Shown: positions 1 to 9,210, numbered from the stretch's first letter. The stretch is 64,000 nt of DNA from Candidatus Contendibacter odensensis (GCA_002747185.1 PDTV01000004.1:248001-312000); one strand, 5' to 3'. The notes: generated by a model from the letters alone, not told the origin. Numbers and translations are program-made.

Positions 1-458
1 AGAATACGAAGTACACCCAGCAACACGGCTATTCCAACTGAAGACGCAACGGTGAGACGTAGCCCGAATGCATAATCGCTTCGGGTGCTCTCATTATTGG
101 CAATGGCGCCACCTTTCGCGGCGATTTCTGCGGCTTCATTAGCAATGGCAATCAATGCAGGCTCAGCCACAGTAGTCCCAAAGCCGAGCGCGAGGCTGAA
201 TACCATGAGCCAAAAAAGACTGCCTTTTCGGGCTAGACCGTAAGCCAGTGCTTCGCCAACAGGAAATAGTGCTATCTCCAATCCACGGATAAACAAGGTT
301 AGCCCCAGGACGATCATGAGCGTCCCTAGTGCGATTTGACCAAGATTAGGAATCGGCTGTTTTAGGATCAGGAGCTGAAAAACGCCAATCACGATCACGA
401 TCGGTAAAAGGTCGCGCGCACTGTCACGTACCGAGCGATAAAAGTCATAGATCAGCAT
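1..458 (-). CDS. DUF1538 family membrane protein, partial (C-terminus off window)
   Basis: The minus strand is open from an ATG at 458 to the window edge, about 152 codons, with an in-frame TAA three codons upstream that fixes the start region. Hydrophobic stretches near residues 18-30, 37-55 and 70-90 indicate a polytopic membrane protein. The stretch FWLMVFSLALGFGTTVAEPA matches the DUF1538 family, whose function is unknown; a transport-type role is often assumed but unproven. I see no clear Shine-Dalgarno site. The missing C-terminal part lies upstream of base 1. The family call rests on recalled motif similarity only. Confidence 0.7.
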   Translation of the reverse strand, partial: MLIYDFYRSVRDSARDLLPIVIVIGVFQLLILKQPIPNLGQIALGTLMIVLGLTLFIRGLEIALFPVGEALAYGLARKGSLFWLMVFSLALGFGTTVAEPALIAIANEAAEIAAKGGAIANNESTRSDYAFGLRLTVASSVGIAVLLGVLRI

Positions 459-550
459 GTTGCGTTATGGCAAAAGCGTGGTTGTTGGTCATCAGTAGCA
501 GCCGTCCTGAGGCAAGGTTTTTTCTTTTTTTCCGTGCATTTGGATGGCTT

Positions 551-940
551 TTACAGAGTCTTGTGCATTTCGGCCTGCAGATTTAACAAGCAATACAAAG
601 GACTTTCCAGAATTGTAGTGCCCAAAACACAATTGTGGAGGTGGGGGGGTGTTTTTTCAGTCATTTGGCGGCGACGACCACCGCGTTGTTTTGCAGGCCG
701 TTCTTCATCAACCTTGATTTTGTTGCTGCGGAAGGCCATTGAGTACACTGATAGCAGTATGCGTTTCATACCTCTCTATCTCGATAAAACCAAAACCACG
801 ACAGTTTACGGAAAATACATCCCGTACCAGGCGTAGCGAACATACGCGCCCATAGGTTGAAAAGAGCTGGGTCATTTCAATTTCTGCAGTATCTGTGGGC
901 AAATTGCCGACAAATTGAGGCGTAAAAAAATTGACGACAT
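551..940 (-). pseudogene. RNA-recognition-motif (RRM) protein with two compensating frameshifts
   Basis: Joining three reading frames gives one small RRM protein of about 130 residues. The RNP2-like piece FVGNLP and the RNP1 motif CRGFGFIEI are followed, in another frame, by the usual RRM end (KIKVDEERP) and a basic RGGRRRQ tail. The ATG at 940 is in the same frame as the C-terminal part (551-769). The central RRM body (about 710-928) is one frame away. The first break is a run of seven A (924-930 on the plus strand), where eight would restore frame. The second is one surplus base near 734-737. The ATG lies five bases after the stop of the thioesterase gene, so the two are probably cotranscribed. 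Such small bacterial RRM proteins bind RNA, often in cold response. It is a pseudogene as read; polymerase or ribosome slippage, or two sequence errors, are alternatives. Confidence 0.65.
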
Positions 941-944
941 TATT

Positions 945-1403
945 TTAGGTGGGGCGATAGACACCATAACGTCCAGTAAAGGTCATTGCCGGTTCACCAT
1001 CAGCGTGAATGATCACATCAAGTGACCAACGGACTTTACCGCGTTGGCGGAGATTATCAATAAATTGCTGTGCAGTTGCCGTATCAGGTCGCAAGCATTC
1101 AGCAACGATGGAGTCACGTAACGGACGCAAGAACTTTAGTGTGCTATCCGCGATAACAATTTCAGCTGTTTCATTGTGCTCATCCAGCGTGATTCGGGTC
1201 ACGGCCCAGCCGGTTAATGCCGCAATCGCCGCCATGGAGCCACCAAAAGCGATACCTTTATCATTGATATTGGGTTCCAGCGGTGCAGCAATAGCCAGGA
1301 CGGTTTCATCGCAGCGTTCCAGTTTTGCCTCCATCGCCTGAAACAATGGGACATGCTGGTTGAGGAAATTATTGATTTCATGGATTTTATCGATGGATGA
1401 CAT
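945..1403 (-). CDS. YiiD C-terminal-type hotdog thioesterase
   Basis: This 152-aa protein carries the hallmark stretches of the YiiD_C putative thioesterase family: HVPLFQAM near residues 17-24, then APLEPNINDKG and AFGGSMAA near residues 40-60. These build a hotdog fold expected to hydrolyse acyl-CoA or a similar thioester in the cytoplasm; the natural substrate is unknown. The length matches the stand-alone domain, since in YiiD of enterobacteria it is fused behind an acetyltransferase. A GAGGA site lies 7 bases before the ATG. The RRM gene follows almost immediately. Confidence 0.8.
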   Translation of the reverse strand: MSSIDKIHEINNFLNQHVPLFQAMEAKLERCDETVLAIAAPLEPNINDKGIAFGGSMAAIAALTGWAVTRITLDEHNETAEIVIADSTLKFLRPLRDSIVAECLRPDTATAQQFIDNLRQRGKVRWSLDVIIHADGEPAMTFTGRYGVYRPT

Positions 1404-1518
1404 ACAGATTCCTCATAGAGTTGATCGTCTTTTATAAAATGATGTGGTGGTCATTGTTACTTTTTTAAATCGGTGTTTTCAGACTGGAAATTATCACGTC
1501 TATATCAGGAGGCCTAAT

Positions 1519-2045
1519 ATGTTCGAAAAACATGCAATCACTCGAAGCACCTGTTACTGATGCAATCACACGATGCTGGAGTCCACGTGCTGTCGGCGCT
1601 GATTGGCCGGTTAGCGGCGAACATGTGACCGCGTTACTGGAAGCCGCACGTTGGGCACGGTCTTGCTTTGATGCCGAGCCCTGGCGTTATCCGGTTTTGG
1701 GATCGCTTTCGTGATTCGGCGGCTTGGCGACAAGCCTTTGAATGTCTGGCAGCGGGCAATCAGATATAGTCAGAAAATGCGCTTTGGTTGCTGACGGTAG
1801 CAACACCTCGGTTTCAGCTATAATGATACGCCGAACCGCTGGTCACAATACGCTGCTGGGGCAGCGCGTGAAAATCTCTGTTTACAGGCCACAGCCCCGG
1901 GGGTGGCCGCCCGCCAGATGGGTGGTTTTGGTGTGGACATGGCCCGGTTCTGCCTTGGTATTCCAGATGGCCATGACTGCATGGCGATGACCGGCGTGAG
2001 CGTGAACCGCGAGAACGTAGCTCTCTTGCGCAAATTGCCTTTAAT
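1519..2045 (+). pseudogene. Nitroreductase-family gene, multiply frameshifted
   Basis: Pieces of a flavin-dependent nitroreductase are spread over all three plus frames in the right order. RCWSPRAV, LLEAARWA and SCFDAEPWRY are the N-terminal FMN-binding end; RFRDSAAWRQAFECLAAGNQ, ALWLLTVATPRF, NRWSQYAAGAARENLCLQAT and ARQMGGFGVDMAR follow; GIPDGHDCMAMTGVSV is near the C-terminus. Breaks occur near 1525-1532, 1700, 1765 and 1830, and there is an in-frame TAG near 1768. The start ATG at 1519 has a strong GGAGG. The last part after about 2045 is unrecognisable, so the gene is also 3' truncated. It is a clear relic of an enzyme of about 200 aa and should not make a functional product. Confidence 0.75.
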
Positions 2046-2093
2046 GGGGTGTGGTGGGGGCAGGGATTCTCATAACGCTAGGCGAAATACCAG

Positions 2094-2137
2094 TGACCCC
2101 TCGGTTTTTCCCGGTTTTTTATGTTAATGAGGGGTCA
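2094..2137. repeat. Inverted repeat, 9-bp arms
   Basis: TGACCCCTC (2094-2102) is followed 26 bases later by its complement GAGGGGTCA (2129-2137). It sits between the decayed nitroreductase and the convergent ferredoxin gene. The loop is T-rich but no T-run follows the stem on either strand. It could be the remnant end of a mobile element or a weak bidirectional terminator. Confidence 0.45.
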
Positions 2138-2158
2138 GTAATTGATACGCGCCGGGCC

Positions 2159-2467
<309 letters not shown>

Positions 2468-2535
2468 TTAGTAGCGCTGAATGGCTTTGCTCTGCCTAAC
2501 TGCTTCAGTACTGTCATTTGATCGATAGTTTTGAC

Positions 2536-2569
2536 GCTCAATGGATAGCAAAAATTCTATCCATTGAGC
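2536..2569. repeat. Perfect 13-bp hairpin between fdx and coaD
   Basis: GCTCAATGGATAG (2536-2548) and its exact complement (2557-2569) enclose an 8-base A/T loop. It lies in the coaD-ferredoxin spacer, so it would be transcribed after coaD. No T-run follows on either strand, so it is not a classic intrinsic terminator; it could stabilise or process the mRNA or bind a protein. Confidence 0.6.
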
Positions 2570-2625
2570 AGGGTGGCGCGGTACTGGAAGCGATTGGAGC
2601 CGTAGATATCAAATTTCCTATTATT

Positions 2626-3208
<583 letters not shown>

Positions 3209-3231
<23 letters not shown>

Positions 3232-3820
3232 CATCATCAAGCAGGTCGAGGCTTTTCCGATGAAAGAGCCGGTAGGCAACTGCACCGGCAATTTTTTCCC
3301 GATGGGGCTCCCAATGTTTGGGCAGGGCGGCCGTTGACCATGCTGTTTCCGCCTCCAGATAAATCCAGGCCGTTGCGGTGAGCCAGCCGCCTTGTTCGAG
3401 TTGTTGGCAAGCCGGTCCCAACAGGTTTTTATTGAAGGGGGGATCAAGTAATACGATATCAAAAGCTGTTGCGGGTTGTTCTAGCCAGCGCAGGCTTTCA
3501 TGGCGTTCAAGCTGCGCGCCTTGTGCGTTGAACCGTTTCAGGTTTTCATGCAAGGTGTGGATAGCCAGTGGGTGCCGGTCAATGAAGACGACTTCAGCCG
3601 CACCGCGTGATAATGCCTCAATGCCAAGTGCGCCACTACCGCAAAATAAATCCAGACAACGTGCACCGCACAGTACTGGAGTCAGCCAGTTAAACAGGGT
3701 TTCACGTACCCGATCGGGTGTAGGGCGCAATCCGGGCAGTTCCGGGAATGTGAACCGCCGACCGCGCCATTGCCCGCCAATAATACGAAGCTGGCGCGTC
3801 CGTGGTTTCCCTCGCTTCAT
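3209..3820 (-). CDS. rsmD: 16S rRNA (guanine966-N2)-methyltransferase
   Basis: RsmD methylates G966 of 16S rRNA in the assembled 30S particle using S-adenosylmethionine. The 203-aa protein has the SAM-binding loop LDLFCGSGALG (residues 56-66) and the catalytic DPPF motif (126-129) of N-methyltransferases. The basic N-terminus (KRGKPRTRQLRIIGG) fits rRNA contact. Its start overlaps the stop of the upstream M16 peptidase gene by 4 bases (ATGA), so translation is coupled. In many gammaproteobacteria rsmD lies back to back with ftsY; here the two M16 genes sit between them, as in Pseudomonas. Confidence 0.96.
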
Positions 3821-5169
3821 GGAGTGGTCGCGGGTTTTTGCTGTTCACCGCCGACAACCACAGTAATTTGCCGGTCGGGTTGTATCTGTTGTCGCCATGC
3901 AGCATTGACTTGATCCAGCGTAATACCATTCATCGTGTTGATGAAATGTTGTAAATAATCCAGTGGCAAGCGATAAAAGGCGATCAGACCTAAATAATTA
4001 ACCAGCTTACGGTTACCCGCGAGATTAAGCGCAAAACTGCCGATAATATTTTGTCGTGCTTCTTGTAATGCCTGTGGTGTAGCGCCATCTGTGGTGAAAG
4101 TCTGCAGGGTTTTCCGGGCCACTTGTAGGGCAACGTCCACCTGATCGTTGCGGGTTTGCATATTCATCAGAAACGGGCCTGCCTGTTGCATTGGGGAGAA
4201 CAGGCTGTAGACACTGTAACTCAGGCCACGCTGTTCACGGATTTCTTGTGACAACAAGGAGACAAGACCGTTACCGCCCAGAACATGGTTACCGAGATAA
4301 AGGGCGTAATAATCGGGATTCGTGCGGCGCACGCCGATCTGACCGATCAGAATATGGCTCTGGCTAGAGGGGTGCGCGATACGGATGGTGCGGCTTTTGG
4401 CAACAGGTGGAACCGGTGGTAATGCTGGTACAGGTTGACCTTTCGGCAAATGACTGGCCAGTGTTTCAACCCATTTTTCCGCAGTGGCGCGATCCAGGTC
4501 GCCAACAAGGGCAATGACAGCGTTGGATGCAGTGTAGTAGCGGCGGTGGAATGCCTGTACATCCGCACGGGTCATCGATTTTATACTGGCTTCAGTGCCG
4601 TCAGGTGGTGAGCCATAGGGGTGATTACCATAAAGTGCCTCGTAGAAGGTATTGTAGGCTATCGCACGGGGGGACTGAGCCTGTTCCTGTAAGGCGGTTA
4701 GCATATGTTGTTTAAGTCGTTCCAGCGCCTCCGGGGCAAAGGTGGGTTGTTGCAATAATTGAGCAACGGTTTCAACGGAAGGTTGTAGATAGCGTGGATC
4801 GGTCAGGCTGCGCAGCGAGATGATGGCTGAATCACGTTGTGAAGAGCTGCCAAACTGAGCGCCAACCTTGTCCAGCCGGTCGGCAATGTCATCGGCTGAC
4901 CACTGACCCGCGCCTTCATTCAGCAAGGCATTGGTCAGTTTTGCCAATCCTGGCTGCTGATCATCGTAGGCTGAACCGGCTTTAAATAAAATTTGTATAT
5001 CGACCATCGGTAATTCGTGGGCAGGTATGAAATACACCGGTACACCATTGCTGGTTTGCCAGTGTTCAAGGGTGGGTATGGCGATGACCCCGCGAGATGC
5101 GAGTAGCAGCACAGCGGCGAAAGCAATGGACAGCCGTCGTTTTAAATTAGGCATGAGCGTTATCAACAT
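3817..5169 (-). CDS. M16-family zinc peptidase-like subunit, lacking the active-site motif
   Basis: A 450-aa M16 (pitrilysin/insulinase clan) protein. Residues 1-30 form a signal peptide with the hydrophobic run IAFAAVLLLAS, so it is exported. Where active members have HxxEH, this one has LTNALLNEGAG, so it cannot bind catalytic zinc in the usual way. It is the downstream partner of an HxxEH-bearing paralogue and probably forms a heterodimer with it, like the alpha/beta pairs of mitochondrial processing peptidase. An alternative start is the ATG at 5154 (MPNLKRR). It ends in a 4-base overlap with rsmD. Confidence 0.88.
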   Translation of the reverse strand: MLITLMPNLKRRLSIAFAAVLLLASRGVIAIPTLEHWQTSNGVPVYFIPAHELPMVDIQILFKAGSAYDDQQPGLAKLTNALLNEGAGQWSADDIADRLDKVGAQFGSSSQRDSAIISLRSLTDPRYLQPSVETVAQLLQQPTFAPEALERLKQHMLTALQEQAQSPRAIAYNTFYEALYGNHPYGSPPDGTEASIKSMTRADVQAFHRRYYTASNAVIALVGDLDRATAEKWVETLASHLPKGQPVPALPPVPPVAKSRTIRIAHPSSQSHILIGQIGVRRTNPDYYALYLGNHVLGGNGLVSLLSQEIREQRGLSYSVYSLFSPMQQAGPFLMNMQTRNDQVDVALQVARKTLQTFTTDGATPQALQEARQNIIGSFALNLAGNRKLVNYLGLIAFYRLPLDYLQHFINTMNGITLDQVNAAWRQQIQPDRQITVVVGGEQQKPATTP

Positions 5170-5279
5170 GATTTTTAAGGGTTAGCGTTGGTAGATAGGT
5201 TGTGGCGGAAAATGAGCAGATCTGGAAAGTATGATGATGCGATGTGGTATTCGCGTCGGAACAGGGAAGGCATGCCGCA

Positions 5280-6656
5280 CTAATGGCGCCCAGGGTGTAC
5301 GGCTTTACTGGATCGGGGTCTGCGTTGATTCAGTGGCAAGGGTTCTAGTGTGGCGACCGTCAGGCGATCATCGATCAAGTATTTTTGCGCAACCTGATTT
5401 ACTTGTTCCGGGGTTACTGCCTGGATGCCTCGGACATAGTCATCAATCTTGCGCCAGCCGAGCCCGACCGTCTCCAGAATGCCCAGACGCATACCCTGGT
5501 AAAACATGGAATCTTGTTGATACACCTCGGAGGCTGTGATTTGTGCGACCACCCGTGCCAGCTCTTCGCTGCTGACCAGTGATTCACGTAATTTTGCCAC
5601 TTCAGCACGCAGCGCCTGCTCTACTTCCGCTGTGCTGCGAGCTGGCGCAGGATTGGCTGTCAGCACGTATAATCCTTGTAACCGAGCGCTGAGGTCATAG
5701 CTGGTACCTGCGGCGGCAGCAACCTGGCTGCCACGAATCAGGTTGCGACTAATACGGCTGCTATTGCCGCCATCAAGAATGCCGTCAAGTATCGCGAGTG
5801 CATAGGGTTCCCAGCTTGCTTGAGCGGTTTTGAGCGTTGGAACCTTATAACCCAGCATGATATAAGGCACTTCTGCGGGGGTTTTGACAATAATACGCTG
5901 TTCGCCGTGTTGTGGCAGTTCCTGTGCAACTCTGGGTGGAGTCAGTTTGCCGGCGGGGAGAGCGCCAAAATATTTTTTTGCCAGTTGATAAACCCCATCA
6001 GGATTGACATCACCAACCACTACGAGAGTGGCGTTGTTAGGTGCATACCAGCGCTGATACCAGTTTCGCAAATCTTCAGGGGTTATCGTCTCAATAGTTT
6101 GCATCCAGCCGATAACCGGATTGCGATAAGGGCTGGTAATATAGGCTGCTGCCTGAAAACGTTCGCTGGTCAGTGCTTCGGGTCGATCCTCGGTGCGCAA
6201 ACGGCGCTCTTCCGCTACCACTTGTATTTCTTTTTTGATGTCATCCGGGTTAAGCAATAGATGGCGCATTCGGTCAGCTTCTAGCCGGAAGCTAAGCGCC
6301 AGCCGATCTTTTTCCAGGGTCTGAAAATAGGCGGTGTAGTCGCGACTGGTGAACGCATTTTCACTGCCGCCATTGGCGGCAATCATGCGGGAAAACTGGT
6401 TGCTCGGCACATTAGGTGTGCCTTTAAACATCATGTGCTCCAGCAAGTGGGAGATACCCGTCAGGCTGTTGGGTTCGTAGCTGGAGCCAACCTTGTACCA
6501 GATTTGTGAAACCACGACAGGCGCACGGTGATCTTCACGCACCAGTACTTTTAAACCGTTATCAAGTATAAACTCGTGAACAGGCGTGGTTGCAAAGGTA
6601 GTCGGTATCCCCATCAACCAAAGCACTGTCAGTGTAAAAAAAGGATTACGTAACAT
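5280..6656 (-). CDS. M16-family zinc peptidase, catalytic subunit
   Basis: A 458-aa exported M16 peptidase. From the ATG at 6656, which has GGAG 6 bases upstream, it begins with a signal peptide (MLRNPFFTLTVLWLMG). The zinc motif H-x-x-E-H (HLLEH, about residues 70-74) is followed by the distal glutamate region VVAEERRLR. Longer in-frame starts up to 6701 exist but would put charged residues before the signal peptide. It probably degrades peptides in the periplasm together with the inactive partner encoded 110 bases downstream. The same tandem pair lies next to ftsY in Pseudomonas. Confidence 0.92.
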   Translation of the reverse strand: MLRNPFFTLTVLWLMGIPTTFATTPVHEFILDNGLKVLVREDHRAPVVVSQIWYKVGSSYEPNSLTGISHLLEHMMFKGTPNVPSNQFSRMIAANGGSENAFTSRDYTAYFQTLEKDRLALSFRLEADRMRHLLLNPDDIKKEIQVVAEERRLRTEDRPEALTSERFQAAAYITSPYRNPVIGWMQTIETITPEDLRNWYQRWYAPNNATLVVVGDVNPDGVYQLAKKYFGALPAGKLTPPRVAQELPQHGEQRIIVKTPAEVPYIMLGYKVPTLKTAQASWEPYALAILDGILDGGNSSRISRNLIRGSQVAAAAGTSYDLSARLQGLYVLTANPAPARSTAEVEQALRAEVAKLRESLVSSEELARVVAQITASEVYQQDSMFYQGMRLGILETVGLGWRKIDDYVRGIQAVTPEQVNQVAQKYLIDDRLTVATLEPLPLNQRRPRSSKAVHPGRH

Positions 6657-6754
6657 AATATCTCCGCAAGTCGTAGCCAGCATGTTGCGTTCATTGGGCA
6701 ATTAACAGGTGCAAGGGTTCATTGCTTGAGTCCGGTAACGCCCATGTATGAGGT

Positions 6755-6846
6755 GCCCACTACAATCATGCGACTGAACAAGTTTTGTTCCTCTCAAAAC
6801 CCCCTCCCTTCGCCGGGAGCCCACTACAATCATGCGACTGAATAAG
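6755..6846. repeat. 28-bp direct duplication spanning the ftsY start
   Basis: The 28-base unit at 6755-6782 recurs at 6819-6846 with one mismatch. The second copy holds the ATG at 6832, the first possible start of ftsY; the first copy holds an equivalent ATG at 6768 that leads nowhere. A pyrimidine-rich spacer with a small GC hairpin separates them. Confidence 0.85.
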
Positions 6847-7989
6847 CCTGCGTACACTTTAGGTTCTCCGCTGCAATCAAGCCACGAAACGGACCATATT
6901 GATATGACGACTGATGATAAAAATGATGCTGCTGTGTCGCCAGAACGCAAAGCGGCCAGTTTACTGGATGTGCTGAATAAGCCTATTCGGTTACCGTTTG
7001 GGCGAGGCAGTGCCTCTGGCAAGGATGCAGCACCCTCCACCGAATCGAAACCAGAGCGTTTTACACAATTGCGCGACCGATTGCGGCGCACCCGTCAGAA
7101 CCTGCTCAGTGGTTTTTCCAGCTTATTCAGTGGTCGCACATTGGATGAAGACGTTTTGGAGGAGCTGGAAAGCCGTTTATTGCTGGCCGATGTTGGTATA
7201 GATGTGACGAATCATTTAATGAAACGGCTTACCGAGCAGGTGTCACGTCGGCAACTCAATGATATACCGGCATTGCTGGAGGCATTGCGCCGGGAATTAT
7301 TAGCGATCCTCGCCACTTCCCGGCAGCCGTGGCAGCCCAATGAATCCCGACCTTATGTTGTTTTGATGGTGGGTGTAAATGGTGTGGGTAAAACCACAAC
7401 GATTGGCAAGTTGGCGCAACGGTTGCGAAACGAAGGGCATAAAGTGCTATTGGCCGCCGGAGATACTTTCCGTGCGGCGGCTGTTGAGCAATTACAGGTC
7501 TGGGGCGAGCGCAACCAGATTCCGGTAATTGCCCAGCAAAGTGGCGCGGATTCGGCTTCGGTGATTTACGATGCGATTTCGGCAGCAGCAGCTCGCAAGG
7601 TTGAAGTGGTCATCGCGGATACGGCCGGACGGCTGCATACTCAGTCGAACCTGATGGAGGAACTGAAGAAGATCAAGCGAGTGGCAGGTAAGCTGGATGC
7701 GACTGCACCGCATGAAGTCTTGCTGGTGGTTGATGCCAGTACCGGACAGAATGCTTTAAATCAAGCGGTACAGTTTCATGAAGCGGTTGGTGTGACCGGC
7801 CTGGTGTTGACCAAGCTTGATGGTACAGCCAAGGGTGGTATTGTGTTTGCGATTGCCCGTCGCCTGGCTGTACCGATCCGTTTTATTGGTGTTGGTGAAG
7901 GTATCGATGATTTACGCGCTTTCGATGCGGCCGAATTTGTCGATGCTTTATTGGATGAGCAGGTCGGCAATGCGGGCAGCGGGGGGTAA
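6832..7989 (+). CDS. ftsY: Signal recognition particle receptor FtsY
   Basis: FtsY is the membrane-associated SRP GTPase that docks ribosomes making inner-membrane proteins to SecYEG. The NG domain is complete: helical N domain about residues 75-165, G1 loop GVNGVGKTTT 181-190, DTFRAAAVEQL from 211, DTAGR 263-267, TKLD 327-330. The acidic A domain is short. Translation may start at the ATG at 6832, which lies in a duplicated segment, or at the ATG at 6904 (MTTDDKN); neither has a strong ribosome site. The genes ftsE and ftsX, which usually follow, are absent and rpoH comes next. Confidence 0.96.
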   Translation: MRLNKPAYTLGSPLQSSHETDHIDMTTDDKNDAAVSPERKAASLLDVLNKPIRLPFGRGSASGKDAAPSTESKPERFTQLRDRLRRTRQNLLSGFSSLFSGRTLDEDVLEELESRLLLADVGIDVTNHLMKRLTEQVSRRQLNDIPALLEALRRELLAILATSRQPWQPNESRPYVVLMVGVNGVGKTTTIGKLAQRLRNEGHKVLLAAGDTFRAAAVEQLQVWGERNQIPVIAQQSGADSASVIYDAISAAAARKVEVVIADTAGRLHTQSNLMEELKKIKRVAGKLDATAPHEVLLVVDASTGQNALNQAVQFHEAVGVTGLVLTKLDGTAKGGIVFAIARRLAVPIRFIGVGEGIDDLRAFDAAEFVDALLDEQVGNAGSGG

Positions 7990-8020
7990 TCGACAGGGTT
8001 TTGAGGAACCTTGATTAATT

Positions 8021-8047
8021 TTAGCACTCTAAGGTAAAGAGTGCTAA
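8021..8047 (+). promoter_or_regulatory. CIRCE operator (HrcA binding site) upstream of rpoH
   Basis: TTAGCACTC (8021-8029), nine bases, then GAGTGCTAA (8039-8047). This is an exact match to the CIRCE consensus TTAGCACTC-N9-GAGTGCTAA bound by the heat-shock repressor HrcA. It ends 34 bases before the rpoH start, so it lies in the promoter or leader of rpoH. It implies that HrcA, itself dependent on GroEL, represses synthesis of sigma-32. Confidence 0.93.
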
Positions 8048-8081
8048 AATCAGGAAAACAGAGGAAATAACCGAGGAAAGA

Positions 8082-8960
8082 ATGACGATGACAAATGCGC
8101 TGGTTCCCCGAATGCACAATTTGCCGATGCCGGTTGATAGCGTGGAGAGTTATATCCGGGCAGTCAATCGTATCCCTGTGCTGAGCGCTGAAGAGGAGCA
8201 GGGACTGGCTCAGCGCTTGCAGTTGCGCGATGACCTGGAAGCAGCGCAACGGCTTATTGTAGCGCATCTACGTTTTGTGGTGCATATTGCACGTGGTTAC
8301 ATGGGTTATGGTTTGCCGCTGGGCGATCTGATCCAGGAAGGCAATGTCGGATTGATGAAAGCGGTTAAACGCTTTGATCTGGGGCATGGCGTTCGGCTGG
8401 TGTCATTCGCGGTACATTGGATCCGTGCTGAAATCCATGGGTTTATCCTGCGTAACTGGCGAATCGTCAAGGTTGCAACGACCAAGGCGCAGCGCAAACT
8501 GTTTTTCAAGTTGCGTAGTGCCAAAAAGTATTTGGGCTGGTTGAGCCATGACGAAGTTGAGGCGGTGGCACGCGATTTGGGCGTTAAGCCAAGCACCGTT
8601 GTGGAGATGGAATCGCGCTTGAGTGGCCATGATGTTTCCTTTGATCCTGCACCTCGTTCTGGCGATGAGGATGAGCAGGAAGACTACACGCCATCGGCGT
8701 ATTTGCAGGATGACCAAACCGACCCTGCTGTGGTGTTGGAGCAGGATGACTGGGAAGCACGAACAACGAGCCACCTGGGTGAGGCGATGAGGCAACTGGA
8801 TTCACGCAGCCGCGATATCGTGCAGCGCCGCTGGTTGAACGATAAGAAAGCGACCTTGCAGGAACTGGCTGCTGAATACAAGGTATCTGCCGAGCGTATT
8901 CGGCAACTGGAAAATAACGCGATGAAAAAACTGCGTACGGCATTGCCGGTTGTCGTTTGA
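8082..8960 (+). CDS. rpoH: RNA polymerase heat-shock sigma factor sigma-32
   Basis: RpoH directs RNA polymerase to heat-shock promoters. The 292-aa protein has region 1.2/2.1 from residue 20, the core-binding region 2.2 ([18 protein letters not shown], about 82-99), region 2.4 around 105-130, the RpoH box QRKLFFKLR (137-145) that separates it from other group 3 sigmas and mediates FtsH/DnaK control, and a region 4.2 helix-turn-helix near 250-285. A GAGGAAAG site precedes the ATG. A perfect CIRCE element upstream adds HrcA control. A MITE-like repeat begins 12 bases after the stop. Confidence 0.97.
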   Translation: MTMTNALVPRMHNLPMPVDSVESYIRAVNRIPVLSAEEEQGLAQRLQLRDDLEAAQRLIVAHLRFVVHIARGYMGYGLPLGDLIQEGNVGLMKAVKRFDLGHGVRLVSFAVHWIRAEIHGFILRNWRIVKVATTKAQRKLFFKLRSAKKYLGWLSHDEVEAVARDLGVKPSTVVEMESRLSGHDVSFDPAPRSGDEDEQEDYTPSAYLQDDQTDPAVVLEQDDWEARTTSHLGEAMRQLDSRSRDIVQRRWLNDKKATLQELAAEYKVSAERIRQLENNAMKKLRTALPVVV

Positions 8961-8971
8961 ATCAATTGTAT

Positions 8972-9073
8972 TATAGCGGAACCAATTAAATTTGATTAAT
9001 TGGTTTCGCTATATTTGCCTGTTTTAACGCGCAAACGCTATACGTTGTTCCAATTTATAGCGTTTGCGCTATA
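8972..9073 (+). repeat. MITE-like palindromic element, copy 1 (102 bp)
   Basis: The element is framed by TATAGCG and its complement CGCTATA. It has two hairpin modules. The first spans about 8972-9013 (arms ATAGCGGAACCAATTAA and its near complement). The second has 14-bp arms GCGCAAACGCTATA at 9029-9042 and 9056-9069. Related copies lie at 41956-42031 (opposite orientation, second hairpin deleted) and 62631-62740. It encodes nothing and would fold strongly in RNA just after rpoH. Confidence 0.85.
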
Positions 9074-9103
9074 CGTTGCTGAATATTGAGCATGTTCACC
9101 CCT

Positions 9104-9131
9104 AGCCCTTCTTCCAGCAGAAGAGGGGGCT
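9104..9131. repeat. REP-like GC-rich hairpin
   Basis: AGCCCTTCTT and AAGAGGGGGCT face each other across a short loop, an imperfect hairpin of the CCCTCT/AGAGGG type. Similar hairpins lie at 6800-6820, 17700-17715 and 63467-63495. It sits after copy 1 of the MITE-like element and before the end of the convergent epimerase gene. No T-run follows. Confidence 0.4.
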
Positions 9132-9210
9132 GCCAGTGTCAATCGGTATCCTGTCACTTTTGATTGGATTTCAGAGCGGGTTGATTGTTGTTACGCCGGT
9201 TTTCCGGGTT

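Noticed and set aside
8048..8081. RNA thermometer in the rpoH leader
   Set aside because: With CIRCE at 8021-8047, only about 34 bases remain before the start and I see no stem covering the ribosome site.
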